Of a DNA stretch of 64,000 nt, positions 10,689 to 21,711 are shown one piece after another. The notes below the pieces were generated by a model. It was not told the DNA's origin. It saw nothing but the letters and a program-made list of their open reading frames with translations, and did not search any database. A program made the translations under genes and the position numbers. Source of the stretch: Hypoxylon rubiginosum (taxonomy: Eukaryota > Ascomycota > Sordariomycetes > Xylariales > Hypoxylaceae); contig CADCXA010000006.1 in assembly GCA_902806565.1 (NCBI GenBank), positions 496,001 through 560,000 on the forward strand, given 5' to 3'. Each line of letters starts with the position of its first letter. The first letter of the stretch is position 1.

Positions 10689-13600
10689 ATGACTCTAGCC
10701 ATTCGAGCCTGCCAATGTCATGGCTTGCATTCTGCAACGGCGACTCCGAGAGCAGTTCTGAACAACGGGCGCGGACAAAAATTGATGTTTCGGCCAGTCA
10801 CAGGCTCTGCTGTAGTAGCTCGGTCGACCAAAACTCCGCTTAGCGGATCCCGAAAAATCTACAGGGCCAGCACTGAAGTTCCTGTTCCGGATCAGACGAG
10901 TCGTTTATTTTTCACCGCTCGGTATTCGGCTTACTCGCAAAAACGTGCGCCTTTCACCTCCCGTGTTAAAGCCCCTCAAGGGTTTCATCAGTTGGGTTGT
11001 ACAAGCTTACTCCGTCACTCTCTTTCAGGAACTGCGAAACTACATTGGCCATCGGCTTCGGCTTCTGTTTCGCTGTCGCGTGCCTCCAGTACAAGTAGTA
11101 GATCTTTCTCAACGAGCTACCCCGCCATGGCTGCTATCAGGCTTGATGGCACAGCTATTGCTAAGAAGATCCGCGAGAGGCTTGCCGTTGAGATAGCTGA
11201 GAAGCAAAAGTCAAATCCCAAGTACCAGCCTTGCCTCAAGATTATACAAGGTTTGTACTTCCTTGCCATGCTACGCCATGTTATACTCTAACCTAGTTAT
11301 CAAACTAATACTAATTCCTTGCTAGTTGGCGACCGATCCGATTCCTGTGCGCAGTGACTCTTAACCCATCGTAGGCATGTACCGTAACTAATTGACTCAC
11401 AGCTACCTATGTTCGCATGAAGCTCAAGGCCGCCCAAGAGGTAGGATTTTGCGAATTGATCTTACGCCCCATTTGATATTCAGTAATCTAACAATTGTGA
11501 CTCACCAAAGGCCAATATTACCTGCGAACTACTGCACTTCCCTGAGAATATCACCGAGTCAGAGCTCTTGGCCCAGTTGCACGTCTTAAATAATGACGCA
11601 ACGGTAACGGGCGTCCTGGTTCAGTTACCATTGCCCAAGCAGATCGACGAATACACCATCACTTCTGCCGTAGCGGATGAGAAGGATGTCGACGGTTTCG
11701 GTACCACCAACATTGGCGAACTCGCCAAGAAGGGCGGGCATCCGTTCTTCGTCCCATGTACTCCCAAGGGAGTCATGGTCCTCTTGGAGGAGGCTGGCGT
11801 TGATCTCAGGGGCAAAGATGCCGTTGTTCTCGGCCGAAGCGACATCGTTGGCAGCCCTGTCAGTTACTTGCTGAAGAATGCCGATGCCACTGTCACCGTC
11901 TGCCATTCTAAGACTCGAAACGTCGAAGAGAAATTAAAGACGGCAGACATTGTAGTTGCCGCCATTGGTCAGCCTGCCTTCGTAAAGGGGGAATGGCTTA
12001 AGCCAGGCGCCGTCGTCATCGACGTAGGCACCAACTACATCCCTGATGCATCTAAGAAGTCGGGACAACGACTAGTGGGCGATGTCGATTTCGAGTCGGC
12101 CTCTAAAGTTGCCTCCTACATTACACCTGTCCCCGGCGGTGTTGGCCCTATGACGGTTGCTATGCTGTTGCAAAATGTCGTTGATTCCACTACTCAGTAT
12201 TTCGAACGACAGAGGCAGAGGCGCATCGTCCCTCTCCCCCTAAATCTGCGCAGCCCGGTCCCTTCGGATATCGAGGTTTCGAGATCGCAGCCCCCGAAAC
12301 CCATCACGCGAGTTGCGGAGGAAATCGGTATCGCGCACCATGAGCTGGAGCCTTACGGCGCATACAAAGCCAAGGTCGACCTCACGTTATTGAAGCGACT
12401 AGACCACCGTCAGAACGGCCGCTATGTTGTCGTCACCGGCATAACTCCGACTCCCTTGGGCGAAGGCAAGTCCACCACAACCATGGGACTGGCCCAAGCC
12501 CTGGGAGCTCATTTAGGTCGAATCACCTTCGCGAATGTCCGACAGCCTAGCCAAGGCCCTACTTTTGGCATCAAAGGAGGTGCAGCTGGCGGCGGGTACA
12601 GTCAGGTTATACCGATGGACGAGTTCAACATGCACTTGACTGGTGATATCCATGCCATCTCGGCCGCCAACAACCTTCTCGCCGCTGCAATTGAGACCCG
12701 TATGTTCCACGAGAACACTCAGAAGGACGGTCCTCTCTACCGAAGACTAGTGCCGACAAAGAACGGAAAGAGGTCGTTTGCGCCGGTCTTGTTCCGGCGG
12801 CTGAAGAAACTGGGAATTGACAAGACCGACCCCAACTCGCTGACCGAGGATGAAATCCACCGATTTGCCAGATTGGACATCGACCCTGAGACCATCACTT
12901 GGAAGCGCGTACTAGACGTCAACGATCGCCACCTGCGCGGCATCACCGTTGGCGTTGCACCGACCGAGAAAGGCCAGAGCCGAAACACCGGGTTCGATAT
13001 CTCTGTGGCTAGCGAGTGTATGGCTATTCTCGCAATGAGCACAAGTCTTGCTGACATGCGAGAGAGGCTGGGCCGGATGGTTATTGGTACATCGAGGTCG
13101 GGAGACCCGGTTACCTGCGACGACCTAGGCGCTGGTGGTGCCCTGACGGCTCTTATGAAGGACGCTATTAAGCCGAATTTGATGCAGACATTAGAGGGAA
13201 CTCCTGTCTTCGTGCACGCTGGTCCTTTCGCCAACATTAGCATTGGCAACAGCTCTATCCTTGCCGACAAAATGGCACTTAAGCTAGTTGGCACGGAACC
13301 TGACGAGGACCACAATGCCAAGGCTGGCTTCGCCGTGACGGAAGCTGGCTTTGACTTCACCATGGGAGGTGAGCGATTCTTCAACATCAAGTGCCGTGCT
13401 TCTGGACTTGTGCCCGATGTTGTTGTCATCGTTGCTACCGTTCGTGCCTTAAAGGTGCACGGCGGTGGCCCACCCATTGCCCCTGGCGCACCGCTCAACC
13501 CCGTATACAGACAAGAGAATGTCGAGATCCTACGGAACGGTTGCGTGAACCTCAAGAAGCACATCGAAAACGCTAAGGCATACGGCTGCCCCGTCGTGGT

Positions 13601-14208
13601 GGCCATCAACAAATTCGCCACCGACACGGACGCCGAGATCGCCGTCGTGCGAGAGGAGGCCATCGCCGCCGGCGCGGAAGACGCCATCCTGGCGAACCAC
13701 TGGGCCGAGGGCGGGAAGGGCGCGGTGGACCTCGCCAGGGGGGTCATCGCGGCCTCGGAGAAGCCCAAGGACTTCAAGCTCCTGTACGAGGTGGGCGACG
13801 GTACCGTCCAGCAGCGCATGGAGGCCATCTGCCAGAAGATGTACGGCGCCGCGGCCGTCGAGTTCAGCGAGCTCGCGCAGAAGAAGATCGACACCTACAC
13901 GAGGCAGGGCTTCGGGAGCCTGCCTATCTGCATCGCCAAGACGCAGTACTCGCTCTCCCACGACCCGGACCTCAAGGGCGCGCCGACGGGCTTCACGGTC
14001 CCGATCCGGGACGTGAGGATGGCTGCCGGTGCCGGTTACTTGTAAGTTGCATCCATCTGTTGAATGGTATTCATCGAACCAATCGCTAACATCGTATAGG
14101 TATGCTCTCGCAGCTGACATCCAGACAATTCCCGGCCTACCTACGGCTCCGGGGTACCTGAACGTCGACGTCGACGTCGAGACGGGCGAAATCGACGGTC
14201 TCTTCTAA
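10689..14208 (+). CDS. MIS1/ADE3: Trifunctional C1-tetrahydrofolate synthase, probable dual-targeted
   Basis: Exons 10689-11250, 11326-11346 (21-nt micro-exon), 11403-11440, 11511-14041 and 14100-14208 encode 1,086 residues from the first ATG. A second in-frame ATG at 11127 in a strong Kozak context (CCGCCATGG) gives 940 residues, the size of cytosolic ADE3. The 146-residue extension is rich in R, S and T with few acidic residues, like a mitochondrial presequence. The N-terminal dehydrogenase/cyclohydrolase domain has the catalytic YxxxK (TYVRMK) and GRSDIVGSP and PGGVGPMT signatures. The formate-THF ligase domain starts near residue 450 and has the P-loop TPLGEGKST (K527 of the long form). 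The enzyme interconverts 10-formyl-, methenyl- and methylene-THF for purine, thymidylate and methionine synthesis. Predicted dual location in cytosol and mitochondria is inference from the two starts. Confidence 0.93.
11127..11129 (+). promoter_or_regulatory. Internal start codon for the cytosolic C1-THF synthase form
   Basis: This ATG is in frame at codon 147 of the long form and is followed by the conserved dehydrogenase start [14 protein letters not shown]. Its context CCGCCATGG is near ideal, while the upstream ATG at 10689 (AGCTATGAC) is weaker. Leaky scanning or a second transcription start could produce both forms. Confidence 0.6.
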
Positions 14209-15275
14209 GACGGGCTAGCCATTCATCATCCCATGTGTTGTATTCGTACATATATACATACACCATACACAGATTTAGATGATAAACAAGTAGATAAGAG
14301 AGAAAGAGAGGGAGAGAGAGACTAGACTCATTAAACAGGGAAGGGAGTCTATATATGTGCATTTTTGCTTCAACGGATTCAACCAGGTTGGAGCATCGGT
14401 GGGTTCAACGGGAGGGGCTTATACGGGAATATATACATACGGGTGGCCTGACAGGACAGACAGACGGGAAGAAGTCGGCACCATACATGATACCTTCAAC
14501 GGCAATGTATACCAGATACTAGATTCAAGACCCCATAGAAAATGGGAGAGGAGAGAGAGAGATGTAGGAAATGAATCGCTTTTTTTAAATTCTACCCGCA
14601 TGGCTTTTTCTTCTTCGCCTTCGTGACAAGACATCGAACCAGGCCACGTCAAGTAAAAATCACCAAAAGTTAGAAGTAGTAACCATTTTATTAATTTTAG
14701 CATTATACTCGCGAGTCCACCACGATCGCCTTGCACGGGTTCGTTGTAGACTTGCCCATGCCTAGGGTTAAGATACCTTTCGTTTCCCCTTATCTCCCGG
14801 ACGCACAAGAAATCCGAGTTCGGCTTTTTCCTCTTCGTCTTCCCCCTTTCCTCGCATAAACCTCTTGTACCAAAAGAGGCGGGACAGAACGGACAAGCCG
14901 TTTTTGCCCGGCTGCTAGCACACTTCTTTCAGATGTTAAAAGTATTAAAAGTTCACCGCGTCGATTGGGTATCCCGTGCCAAGTATGTACTAAACTTCCT
15001 GGGTAGAAGAGAAGTCGTTATCTCGTGAATCATTGTTTTTGAAACCCTCCTTTTTTCCTTCTGCCCGGCTTTTCTAATTTCAACTCATGGGGTATTTGCC
15101 GCTGAATTAGCTTATAAAATATGCCTAGCCGAGCCCAAAAATTGAATGTCATGTTGAGAAAATAAAGTCAGCAACTTGATTGATCGAAAGCCACCTCGTA
15201 ACCATATCCCCTCTTGTGATAATATAAGACCACGTTATTATTGTCCCTCTTTATCCCCCCCGTTCAAAGACTTTC
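14209..15275. other. Convergent intergenic region (C1-THF synthase / FHL1)
   Basis: About 1.07 kb between two stop codons. No convincing gene is visible. Purine-rich AGAGAGAG stretches occur near 14293-14325. It is expected to contain both 3' UTRs. Confidence 0.5.
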
Positions 15276-18200
15276 TTATGAAGAGAGTGCGGGTTTCTTG
15301 GCCTCAGGCTCTGAGCTTGTTCTGCCAGGTCCTTCGTCCAGATGCCGCTTTTGCCCGGCAATTTGGTCGACAACACCTGCGCTGGGCGGTGCTGGACTGA
15401 ACATATTAGGGGTAGGAGCCGAAGCAGGAGCGGGTGTTAATGATTTAGCAATTGGCTCCGATTGCTGGATGCCTCCACTATTACTAAGCCCATCTTCGTG
15501 AACCCGTTTTTGTCCAATCTGATCGACAACACCTGCACTAGGAGGTGCCGGAGTTGATAGGTTGGGGGTAGAAGCGGGCGTAACAGATCTAGGAGTTGGC
15601 TGGTGCTGTCCTATACCTACATTGCCATTGCTGAACGCATCGTCGTGTGGTCGCTTCTGCCCAGCGATCTGGTCGACCACCCCGGCGCTCGGTGGCGCTG
15701 GGCTAGAGACGTTGTGTGTCGGCGTCGATACGCTTGGGCCTGCAACAGTTTGTGTACCTGATGAATCCTTGCGCAAGATAGAAGGGCGGGATATTGAGTT
15801 GACTCCAGGCCGTGCGATACCCGTCGGCACTGGACGTTGAATCGAGAAGCCAGGCCTCGATATTGATGGGGGCGCGGGTCTCGGAGCAGCCGTCGAACCG
15901 GTCTGTGGGAATTGCGCACCGAGTGCGTTAGTCATTGTTCCTTGGTTGGGTTGGGTTGGTCCCATCGCAGGCGCCGACGGTTGAGCCGGAGCTGGTGATG
16001 CGGACGGGGCTTGTGGAGGAACTGGAGATTGATGAACTGGCTGGCTAGCCGTCGCTGGTGTGGGAGTAGAACGTTGCCCCAGAAGGCCGTGTGCTTTACG
16101 AGCGTCCGCAATAATTTGCGTGACAGATTTGATCATCAATCTATCTGCTTCCTCCCATCCTTGCATCGGCCCGGTACTTGGCAAGCCTTGTGCTCGGTTG
16201 ATGGCCATGTCTATAATAGCCTCTGCCTGATCAGTCTTTTTCTTGAGTGCTACAACCATCGTGTCTCTGAAGCCCTTGATTCTTCGCTGTATTTCGACTT
16301 CTACGGTAGCCATTGGTGCCGGGCTTGGTGTTGGTGCATTTGGAGTAGGAGTTGATTTGGTAGCGTTGGGCATATTAGGAGCGGGAGAGGCAGAAGTTGC
16401 CTGGCGTTGTCGCTTAGCTTGCATCTCGCTAATCATATTCTGCACGGCATTGACGATGGTCTTCTCCGTTGATGCAAACGCAGGTGGCACGTTGGTATGG
16501 ACTGATAGACCTCGTGCACGACTTATGGCTGTATCGATTATTTGCGCAGCATGGCTAGTCTGTTTCGAAAGAACGTTCAACATATTCGCTCTAAACTGAG
16601 CGATTGCTTTCTCGATCTCTGGCGAGAGCGCTGGCTGCGTTGAGTTGGTAGGTATGTTCGATACCTGTTGCGGCTGATACTGCACAGGTTGTGCCGTGGG
16701 TAGTTGTACTGGGGCTGGAGGCAAACCCTGTGTACTAGGCGCCACAGAGCCCTCTGATTTAATGGGAGGGCTGGTTTGTGGAGGTGGTTTTGCGTATGGT
16801 GAGCTATACGTACTCTGCTGGGTGCTGTTGGCCGGTCTGGAGAGATACCCAAGAGAAAGCTGTGCGGGCGCCGGGGTATGTGCTGAATATGCCTGTTGAG
16901 TGACTGGTTGAGAAGACGGCGACTGATGGGACTGGTTAGGCTGGCCAGTAGCATGTTGGTATCCCACCTGGGGTTGCTTCGTGTCGACTGAATAGTTCGG
17001 TACACTATGTGAGAATCCCATATTGTTGGCTGGTAAATAAGAGCCATTGGGATAGTAGTGCTGCGGTGGCAAGTGGGAGTGAAGATGTGATGATCCAAGT
17101 TGTCGGTCAGGGGAGCTCGCTTTGCGCTTCTTTCCAGCGTCAAGCTCTACGCCGGGGACACGAGACCACAAACCTGTTCCTTCAGCCTTCTTGAAAGCTT
17201 CGTTTCCGATCAGATTGTGACGAACACTGCTCTCCCATCCTTTGGTCTCCGCAGAAAAGTAAAACCAAGGATATTTTGACATGATCCTTTTATAGATCTG
17301 CTTCAAGGTCAGGCCGTCCGGGGGCCCATTCGTCAGGGCTTCATCAATAAGAACACCGTAGTTCTTGCTGGGCTTTTGTAACTGCTCCTCTGTGAAATCT
17401 TCCTTCCGGAGCTCTAAGGGCGGAGACTTGGGGCGGACTTTCTTCTCTTTCTTCTCCTTCGCTCGTCTCTCAGCTTCGGAGCCTTCTTCGCCGTCTTCCC
17501 TCGGCTTTCGCTTGTTATACTTCCTCTTCTCCGGCTTCTCACCTTCTTCGGCCGAGGGATTCTTCCTAGGACGGCCCACCGGTCGTTTGATCTTATCATT
17601 ATCCGGTTCTTGAGGGATTGTCTTCTTAGAGGTTTCTTGCATCTGCTTCTTAAGCAGACGCCGTTCCCTCTTGGACATGATACCATCCTTGGGTGGTCTC
17701 CCTGGACCACGACGCTTAGGTAGGTCGGGGTTCATGAACTGGGATTGAGACATGTCCTGAACTTCAGTTGACTCAACCATGTCAATCTTCGACTCGTCGG
17801 CCATTTCTGTCACATCTGCCACGTCTGACGGCGGCTCAGCAGCTTCCTGATCTTCCTGGTCTTCCTCGGCCTCGTCAGACACAATGGCAGGGGTAGGGAC
17901 ATTTCCGATTTCTGACAGCTCCTCGCTCGTATCTCGGAAATTCTCATGATCGGAATGCTCAAAATCAAAGCTCATCTCTTTGCCTCCGATGGACATGCGC
18001 TTGCTAGAAGTTTCCTCTTCGTGATATTCCTCACCACCAGTTTTTCCAAGCTCGACACCGTTGACAATAAATGTGAACTCCACATCCTTGATCTGAAGCC
18101 GATCTCCGCTTCTGAGGGTAACCGGGTCATCGAGCCCATAGTGCGTATCATCACAGAAGAAACCATTCTTGTGTAGCGCAATAGCCTCAAAGGCACCCCT

Positions 18201-19460
18201 CTTCTCATTGAATTCAATCTTGAGGTGCTGCCTCGAAATACCGCGGGTTTTGCTCGCAATATCCGGTCCAGGCGAATGGATACCAACAAAAGGGATGTGT
18301 GATGGCGACGGTTGCAAGGTACCTAGATCAACCGCAGCAGCTCCGGGTGTATGGGAGACGTATTGCCTATTCGACTTGACGTGGTCACTCTGAGCATCAT
18401 CGTCCCCATTTTGAGACTTGTTCGCCGAACTCGGGCGACGCTTCCTGACGGGGCGAACATTATCTTCCCCGTCGGATTCGGGACCCAACATGCCACCCTC
18501 TTCACTGACGTAGGATTTACTAAACTTGCCTCGGTCAACGTTGAGGGGTGTTGGAGGAGGCAACCCGTTTCTGGCATTCTCTTCCACCTTGCGTCGATAG
18601 TTCAATTCCCTCTTCTCATCTCTCCTCGCCTGGTCCATTGCCCTTTGGTCGCGACCAATTATAACGGCGTACGTGGTCATCTGGAAAACACTGTCGGCGA
18701 ACTCTATCCTGGCGAAGGACTCTAGTTTTTGGCTGGCACTGGTAGAAGTCACATCGGCACTTGTAGTTATAACATCGCTCTCCTGCGTGTACGAAGCTTG
18801 TAGCGATACCTCCGAGGGAGCAACGATAGAGGGCCCCGGGTTCTGAGGGGTCTGGAAGAGAGCTGACGTAGCCTGGGCAATATTCATCATGTAGGCATTG
18901 GGGTCGACAGTAGCCTGAGCCTGTCGTAGGGTGGATCCCATATTTCGAGATGAGAAGTCGGTGTTGTTGGGCTCAGGATCGGTGGTTGCGACAGCTTCGA
19001 GTTGGCTTCGCGCCCGGTTGGCTTGTTCCGTTTGGTCAAGCTTCATGGCGAAAGCTTCGGTAGCCAATGCAAGATTTAGAGAGGCTGCTTGAACTGCCGA
19101 AGATTCAGTGGCGCTATTTGGAACCGTTAGAGGTCCGGCAGGAAGATCGGGGACATCGTCATTATCGCCAATGTTTATTTGGGTCGCTGCGGGAGTAGAA
19201 AGAGGCGAGACGGTGGGCGGCGAGGGTATGGAGTCGACGTCGTGAGGATCGTGAGAGTCATCGCGGAATGTGTCTAGGTAATTTGCGAGAGGCATCGGCG
19301 CATTCGCATTCGCATCGGCAGAGGTGGTAGCCATAGTGGCAGTAGTAGATGCGGGATCAGGGTGGCCTAGATCCGATGCGGGCGGCGCGGCAGAAAGCGG
19401 AGGAGGATGGTCAAATAATTGGCGACCAATTTCGGTCGCGGCAGCGTTGGACGAAGTCAT
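15276..19460 (-). CDS. FHL1: FHL1-type transcription factor with FHA and forkhead domains
   Basis: An intronless frame of 1,394 residues from the first true ATG at 19458-19460; the frame stays open upstream to 19607 but has no ATG there. A split FHA phosphopeptide-binding domain starts near 248 (FARIEFADSVFQMTTYAVIIGRD), is interrupted by a long insert, and resumes near 405-470 (GISRQHLKIEF). Two AT-hook motifs follow (GPGRPPKD near 582, VGRPRKN near 627). A forkhead winged helix spans about 688-765 (ending WESSVRHNLIGNEAFKK). The FHA start and forkhead sequence resemble yeast FHL1, a regulator of ribosomal protein genes, more than FKH1/2. The C-terminal half is low complexity, rich in P, Q, S and T, and ends in three copies of an APPSAGVVDQI-GQKR motif. 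It is probably a nuclear regulator of ribosomal genes. The ortholog call over other forkhead proteins is moderately sure. Confidence 0.85.
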   Translation of the reverse strand: MTSSNAAATEIGRQLFDHPPPLSAAPPASDLGHPDPASTTATMATTSADANANAPMPLANYLDTFRDDSHDPHDVDSIPSPPTVSPLSTPAATQINIGDNDDVPDLPAGPLTVPNSATESSAVQAASLNLALATEAFAMKLDQTEQANRARSQLEAVATTDPEPNNTDFSSRNMGSTLRQAQATVDPNAYMMNIAQATSALFQTPQNPGPSIVAPSEVSLQASYTQESDVITTSADVTSTSASQKLESFARIEFADSVFQMTTYAVIIGRDQRAMDQARRDEKRELNYRRKVEENARNGLPPPTPLNVDRGKFSKSYVSEEGGMLGPESDGEDNVRPVRKRRPSSANKSQNGDDDAQSDHVKSNRQYVSHTPGAAAVDLGTLQPSPSHIPFVGIHSPGPDIASKTRGISRQHLKIEFNEKRGAFEAIALHKNGFFCDDTHYGLDDPVTLRSGDRLQIKDVEFTFIVNGVELGKTGGEEYHEEETSSKRMSIGGKEMSFDFEHSDHENFRDTSEELSEIGNVPTPAIVSDEAEEDQEDQEAAEPPSDVADVTEMADESKIDMVESTEVQDMSQSQFMNPDLPKRRGPGRPPKDGIMSKRERRLLKKQMQETSKKTIPQEPDNDKIKRPVGRPRKNPSAEEGEKPEKRKYNKRKPREDGEEGSEAERRAKEKKEKKVRPKSPPLELRKEDFTEEQLQKPSKNYGVLIDEALTNGPPDGLTLKQIYKRIMSKYPWFYFSAETKGWESSVRHNLIGNEAFKKAEGTGLWSRVPGVELDAGKKRKASSPDRQLGSSHLHSHLPPQHYYPNGSYLPANNMGFSHSVPNYSVDTKQPQVGYQHATGQPNQSHQSPSSQPVTQQAYSAHTPAPAQLSLGYLSRPANSTQQSTYSSPYAKPPPQTSPPIKSEGSVAPSTQGLPPAPVQLPTAQPVQYQPQQVSNIPTNSTQPALSPEIEKAIAQFRANMLNVLSKQTSHAAQIIDTAISRARGLSVHTNVPPAFASTEKTIVNAVQNMISEMQAKRQRQATSASPAPNMPNATKSTPTPNAPTPSPAPMATVEVEIQRRIKGFRDTMVVALKKKTDQAEAIIDMAINRAQGLPSTGPMQGWEEADRLMIKSVTQIIADARKAHGLLGQRSTPTPATASQPVHQSPVPPQAPSASPAPAQPSAPAMGPTQPNQGTMTNALGAQFPQTGSTAAPRPAPPSISRPGFSIQRPVPTGIARPGVNSISRPSILRKDSSGTQTVAGPSVSTPTHNVSSPAPPSAGVVDQIAGQKRPHDDAFSNGNVGIGQHQPTPRSVTPASTPNLSTPAPPSAGVVDQIGQKRVHEDGLSNSGGIQQSEPIAKSLTPAPASAPTPNMFSPAPPSAGVVDQIAGQKRHLDEGPGRTSSEPEAKKPALSS
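15340..15710 (-). repeat. Three copies of a coding repeat at the FHL1 C-terminus
   Basis: Copies lie near 15651-15700, 15506-15555 and 15344-15393. Each encodes SPAPPSAGVVDQI followed by (A)GQKR and an acidic stretch, separated by proline/threonine-rich spacers. The DNA copies are diverged at silent positions, so the peptide is kept better than the DNA. Confidence 0.8.
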
Positions 19461-20400
19461 CGCTGCTAAGTTGAAGACAGCTCCTTCGTCTACGGCTTGC
19501 CGGTTACAAGGGGGGATCTCTATTAAAGATGGAGTTGCGACGTTACTGCCAGTCGGGAGGATGAAGAACGGTGACCGCCTTCCCGCAACAGTAAAAAAAT
19601 AAAGCAAATGCCAGTAGCAGTAGCCTGAACTGCCTGACAGTTGCCAGGCTTCTCAGTGCCTTCTCCTTCCCCGCCAAGTTCCCTACAGCCACTAACCTTT
19701 AACGGTTCTCTACAGCTTTGTTTGTCGGCTGCGATTGGCTGGATGCAACAGAGCTAGCTGGGGGCGTTTTGGAGTGGCTAGCTCAGCTACTATATAGTTC
19801 CCTGTTTGACGCTCGGACCAGGCGAATTTACAACTCAGCAGCTCAGTCATTGACACAAAAGTCTGCATAGAGTCTGCACCTTGGCATCAATACTTGAGCT
19901 ATGTTATGTACCTATCTATATAGGTACATAGGTACATAGTCAGGGGGCATTATCTTAGAAATACCATTGCTTCATCATAATTCGGCTTATGCATTCGTCG
20001 TTGGTATTGCTACGAATTAGGGGTTCTTGGTTCTCCTTCAGAGTGAAGCCAAGTGCACGCAAGTAAACATGCTGGTTTGACGGCTGTATACTTCGTACTC
20101 GTACATACATAATAGAATCTACTTAGTACCTAGTAGGCTTATAAGATTCAAGAAACTTCCAAGTAATTGAAAATATTGAAAGCTGGTCTCAGAATGTCCA
20201 GTGACATCTCATAAATGATAACCTACTTGTTTGCATGCCTAATCTTAACACATTCTTTTCATTATGCAGTAACCCATGTCTAATCTACAATGCTCCTCAG
20301 AATTTCGTGGGTATCATTAAGCCATGAGCTCATTAAACAAGTCGGTTGGGGGTGTATGTTCATTACACATACACGCATACATACCCGATGCATCCAATCC
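19461..20400. other. Intergenic region upstream of FHL1
   Basis: 940 bases between the FHL1 start and the end of the MOT1-like gene. A palindromic run of GTACCTAT/ATAGGTAC motifs sits near 19908-19940. No gene is seen. It should contain the FHL1 promoter. Confidence 0.45.
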
Positions 20401-21711
20401 TCAAGCATTTAGCAACGGCGTCCTCTCACTGGACCCATGCCCCCGTTTTCGCTCTACCCAAGCCACAGCCTTATAGGCCCAATGGCAGAGCATCCCGGCC
20501 ACGAAGCCGACGGCGTCATTCTTAAAGGCAAGGATACCGGCCGTGGTCATGAGCATCACGGTCCATCTCTCAGCCCTCTCCTCATCTGACACATCTCGGT
20601 GCCTCTTGTGATGACCCTGATCTACGGACGCCTCCCACAGGTCTGGAGCACCGTGGTTTAGACTCTGGCCTACCTTCGCCAGCTCCAAGCCTGCGGCGAT
20701 GACCATGATTCCCAGCAGGCTCTTGGGAAAGGCCGTGAGAAGATCTAATAAAGTCTCCCCAAAAATGATGCCCAGAAGTATCTTGAATAAACCTAACAAT
20801 ATTATGCTAGCCCCGCTCCGTGCTCCGAAGCGGTACTGCGCGGCGAGCCCCCCAGCGCCGTGGCAGACGGGCATGGCGCCGAACCAACACCCCAAGAGAT
20901 TCATAGCGGCAACGCTAATACCGAGGGCCGTAACGCTAGGTGTGGGCAAGTCAGGTAGAAGGTCGGAAGCGAGCGCGCTGGCAGCAATAATCGAGTTCAG
21001 CGTCGTGAGCGGCAGCTGCGCGACGCCCATGCCGATAGCATCGGCGCTCCACCACGGAAGCGCGAACCACGGGTGCCAAACGCGGAAGTGCGGCAGGTGG
21101 TGGCTCGAGCTGGTGGCGACGTAGACGACGGCGAGGACCAGGCCGACGACGAAGATGATCAGCGCGTACGGGAACCGAGACGCCTTCTGCGTCAGTATGA
21201 GAAGCAGGAACGCGGCGAAGGACCAGACGAGGTTGTCGAGGGGGAAATCCCAGTGGTGGGAGAAGGGCTGGAGCAGCGAGGTGCCCGCGGAGATGACGAG
21301 GGAGAGTCCGGCGCCGAACTGGATGCCCTTGACTACCGGGATAGGAATGACGCGCGTGATCCAGTGCAGCAGACGTGTGACGCTGAGAAACAGCACGACG
21401 ATAGCTACGACGCTGCCGGCGGCGACGGTTTCGCGTTCCGAGGCGCGAGAAGCGATGGCCGCCGCGGCGATGGCCTTCATCGGCTGCACCGGCAGGGGAA
21501 TGCCGAACAAGACGCCGGTGGCGAGATTGAAGAAGCCCGAGAACACAAGCGTGGTCGAGAGCGAGATGGAGCCGTTGACCGCGAGCGTGATCATGAGGGG
21601 AAGAAGCGTCCCGAGGTCGCCAAGCGCGCCCGAAATTTCGGCGAGCGGCGACCTGCGTAAAGTCGCGACATTGTTGCGATGCAGTCGTTTAATGTTCGAT
21701 ATGAAGGCCAT
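20401..21711 (-). CDS. MOT1-like molybdate transporter
   Basis: Single-exon frame of 436 residues whose start codon is at 21709-21711. It is strongly hydrophobic with about ten membrane segments. It carries the signatures of the MOT1 branch of the sulfate permease superfamily: EISGALGDLGTLLPL near residue 24, GIPLPVQPMKAIAAAAIA near 90, and PVVKGIQFGAGLSLV near 125. A second conserved part (LPDLPTPSVTALGISVAAMNL and CHGAGGLAAQYRFGARSG) follows. Characterised plant and algal members are high-affinity molybdate importers without a STAS domain, and none is seen here. Likely role: molybdate uptake across plasma or vacuolar membrane for the molybdenum cofactor of enzymes such as nitrate reductase. 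The substrate is inferred from family. Confidence 0.88.
   Translation of the reverse strand: MAFISNIKRLHRNNVATLRRSPLAEISGALGDLGTLLPLMITLAVNGSISLSTTLVFSGFFNLATGVLFGIPLPVQPMKAIAAAAIASRASERETVAAGSVVAIVVLFLSVTRLLHWITRVIPIPVVKGIQFGAGLSLVISAGTSLLQPFSHHWDFPLDNLVWSFAAFLLLILTQKASRFPYALIIFVVGLVLAVVYVATSSSHHLPHFRVWHPWFALPWWSADAIGMGVAQLPLTTLNSIIAASALASDLLPDLPTPSVTALGISVAAMNLLGCWFGAMPVCHGAGGLAAQYRFGARSGASIILLGLFKILLGIIFGETLLDLLTAFPKSLLGIMVIAAGLELAKVGQSLNHGAPDLWEASVDQGHHKRHRDVSDEERAERWTVMLMTTAGILAFKNDAVGFVAGMLCHWAYKAVAWVERKRGHGSSERTPLLNA

Noticed and set aside
12737..13894. 385-residue frame antisense to C1-THF synthase
   Set aside because: It lies wholly opposite strongly conserved formate-THF ligase sequence and is a by-product of its codon bias.
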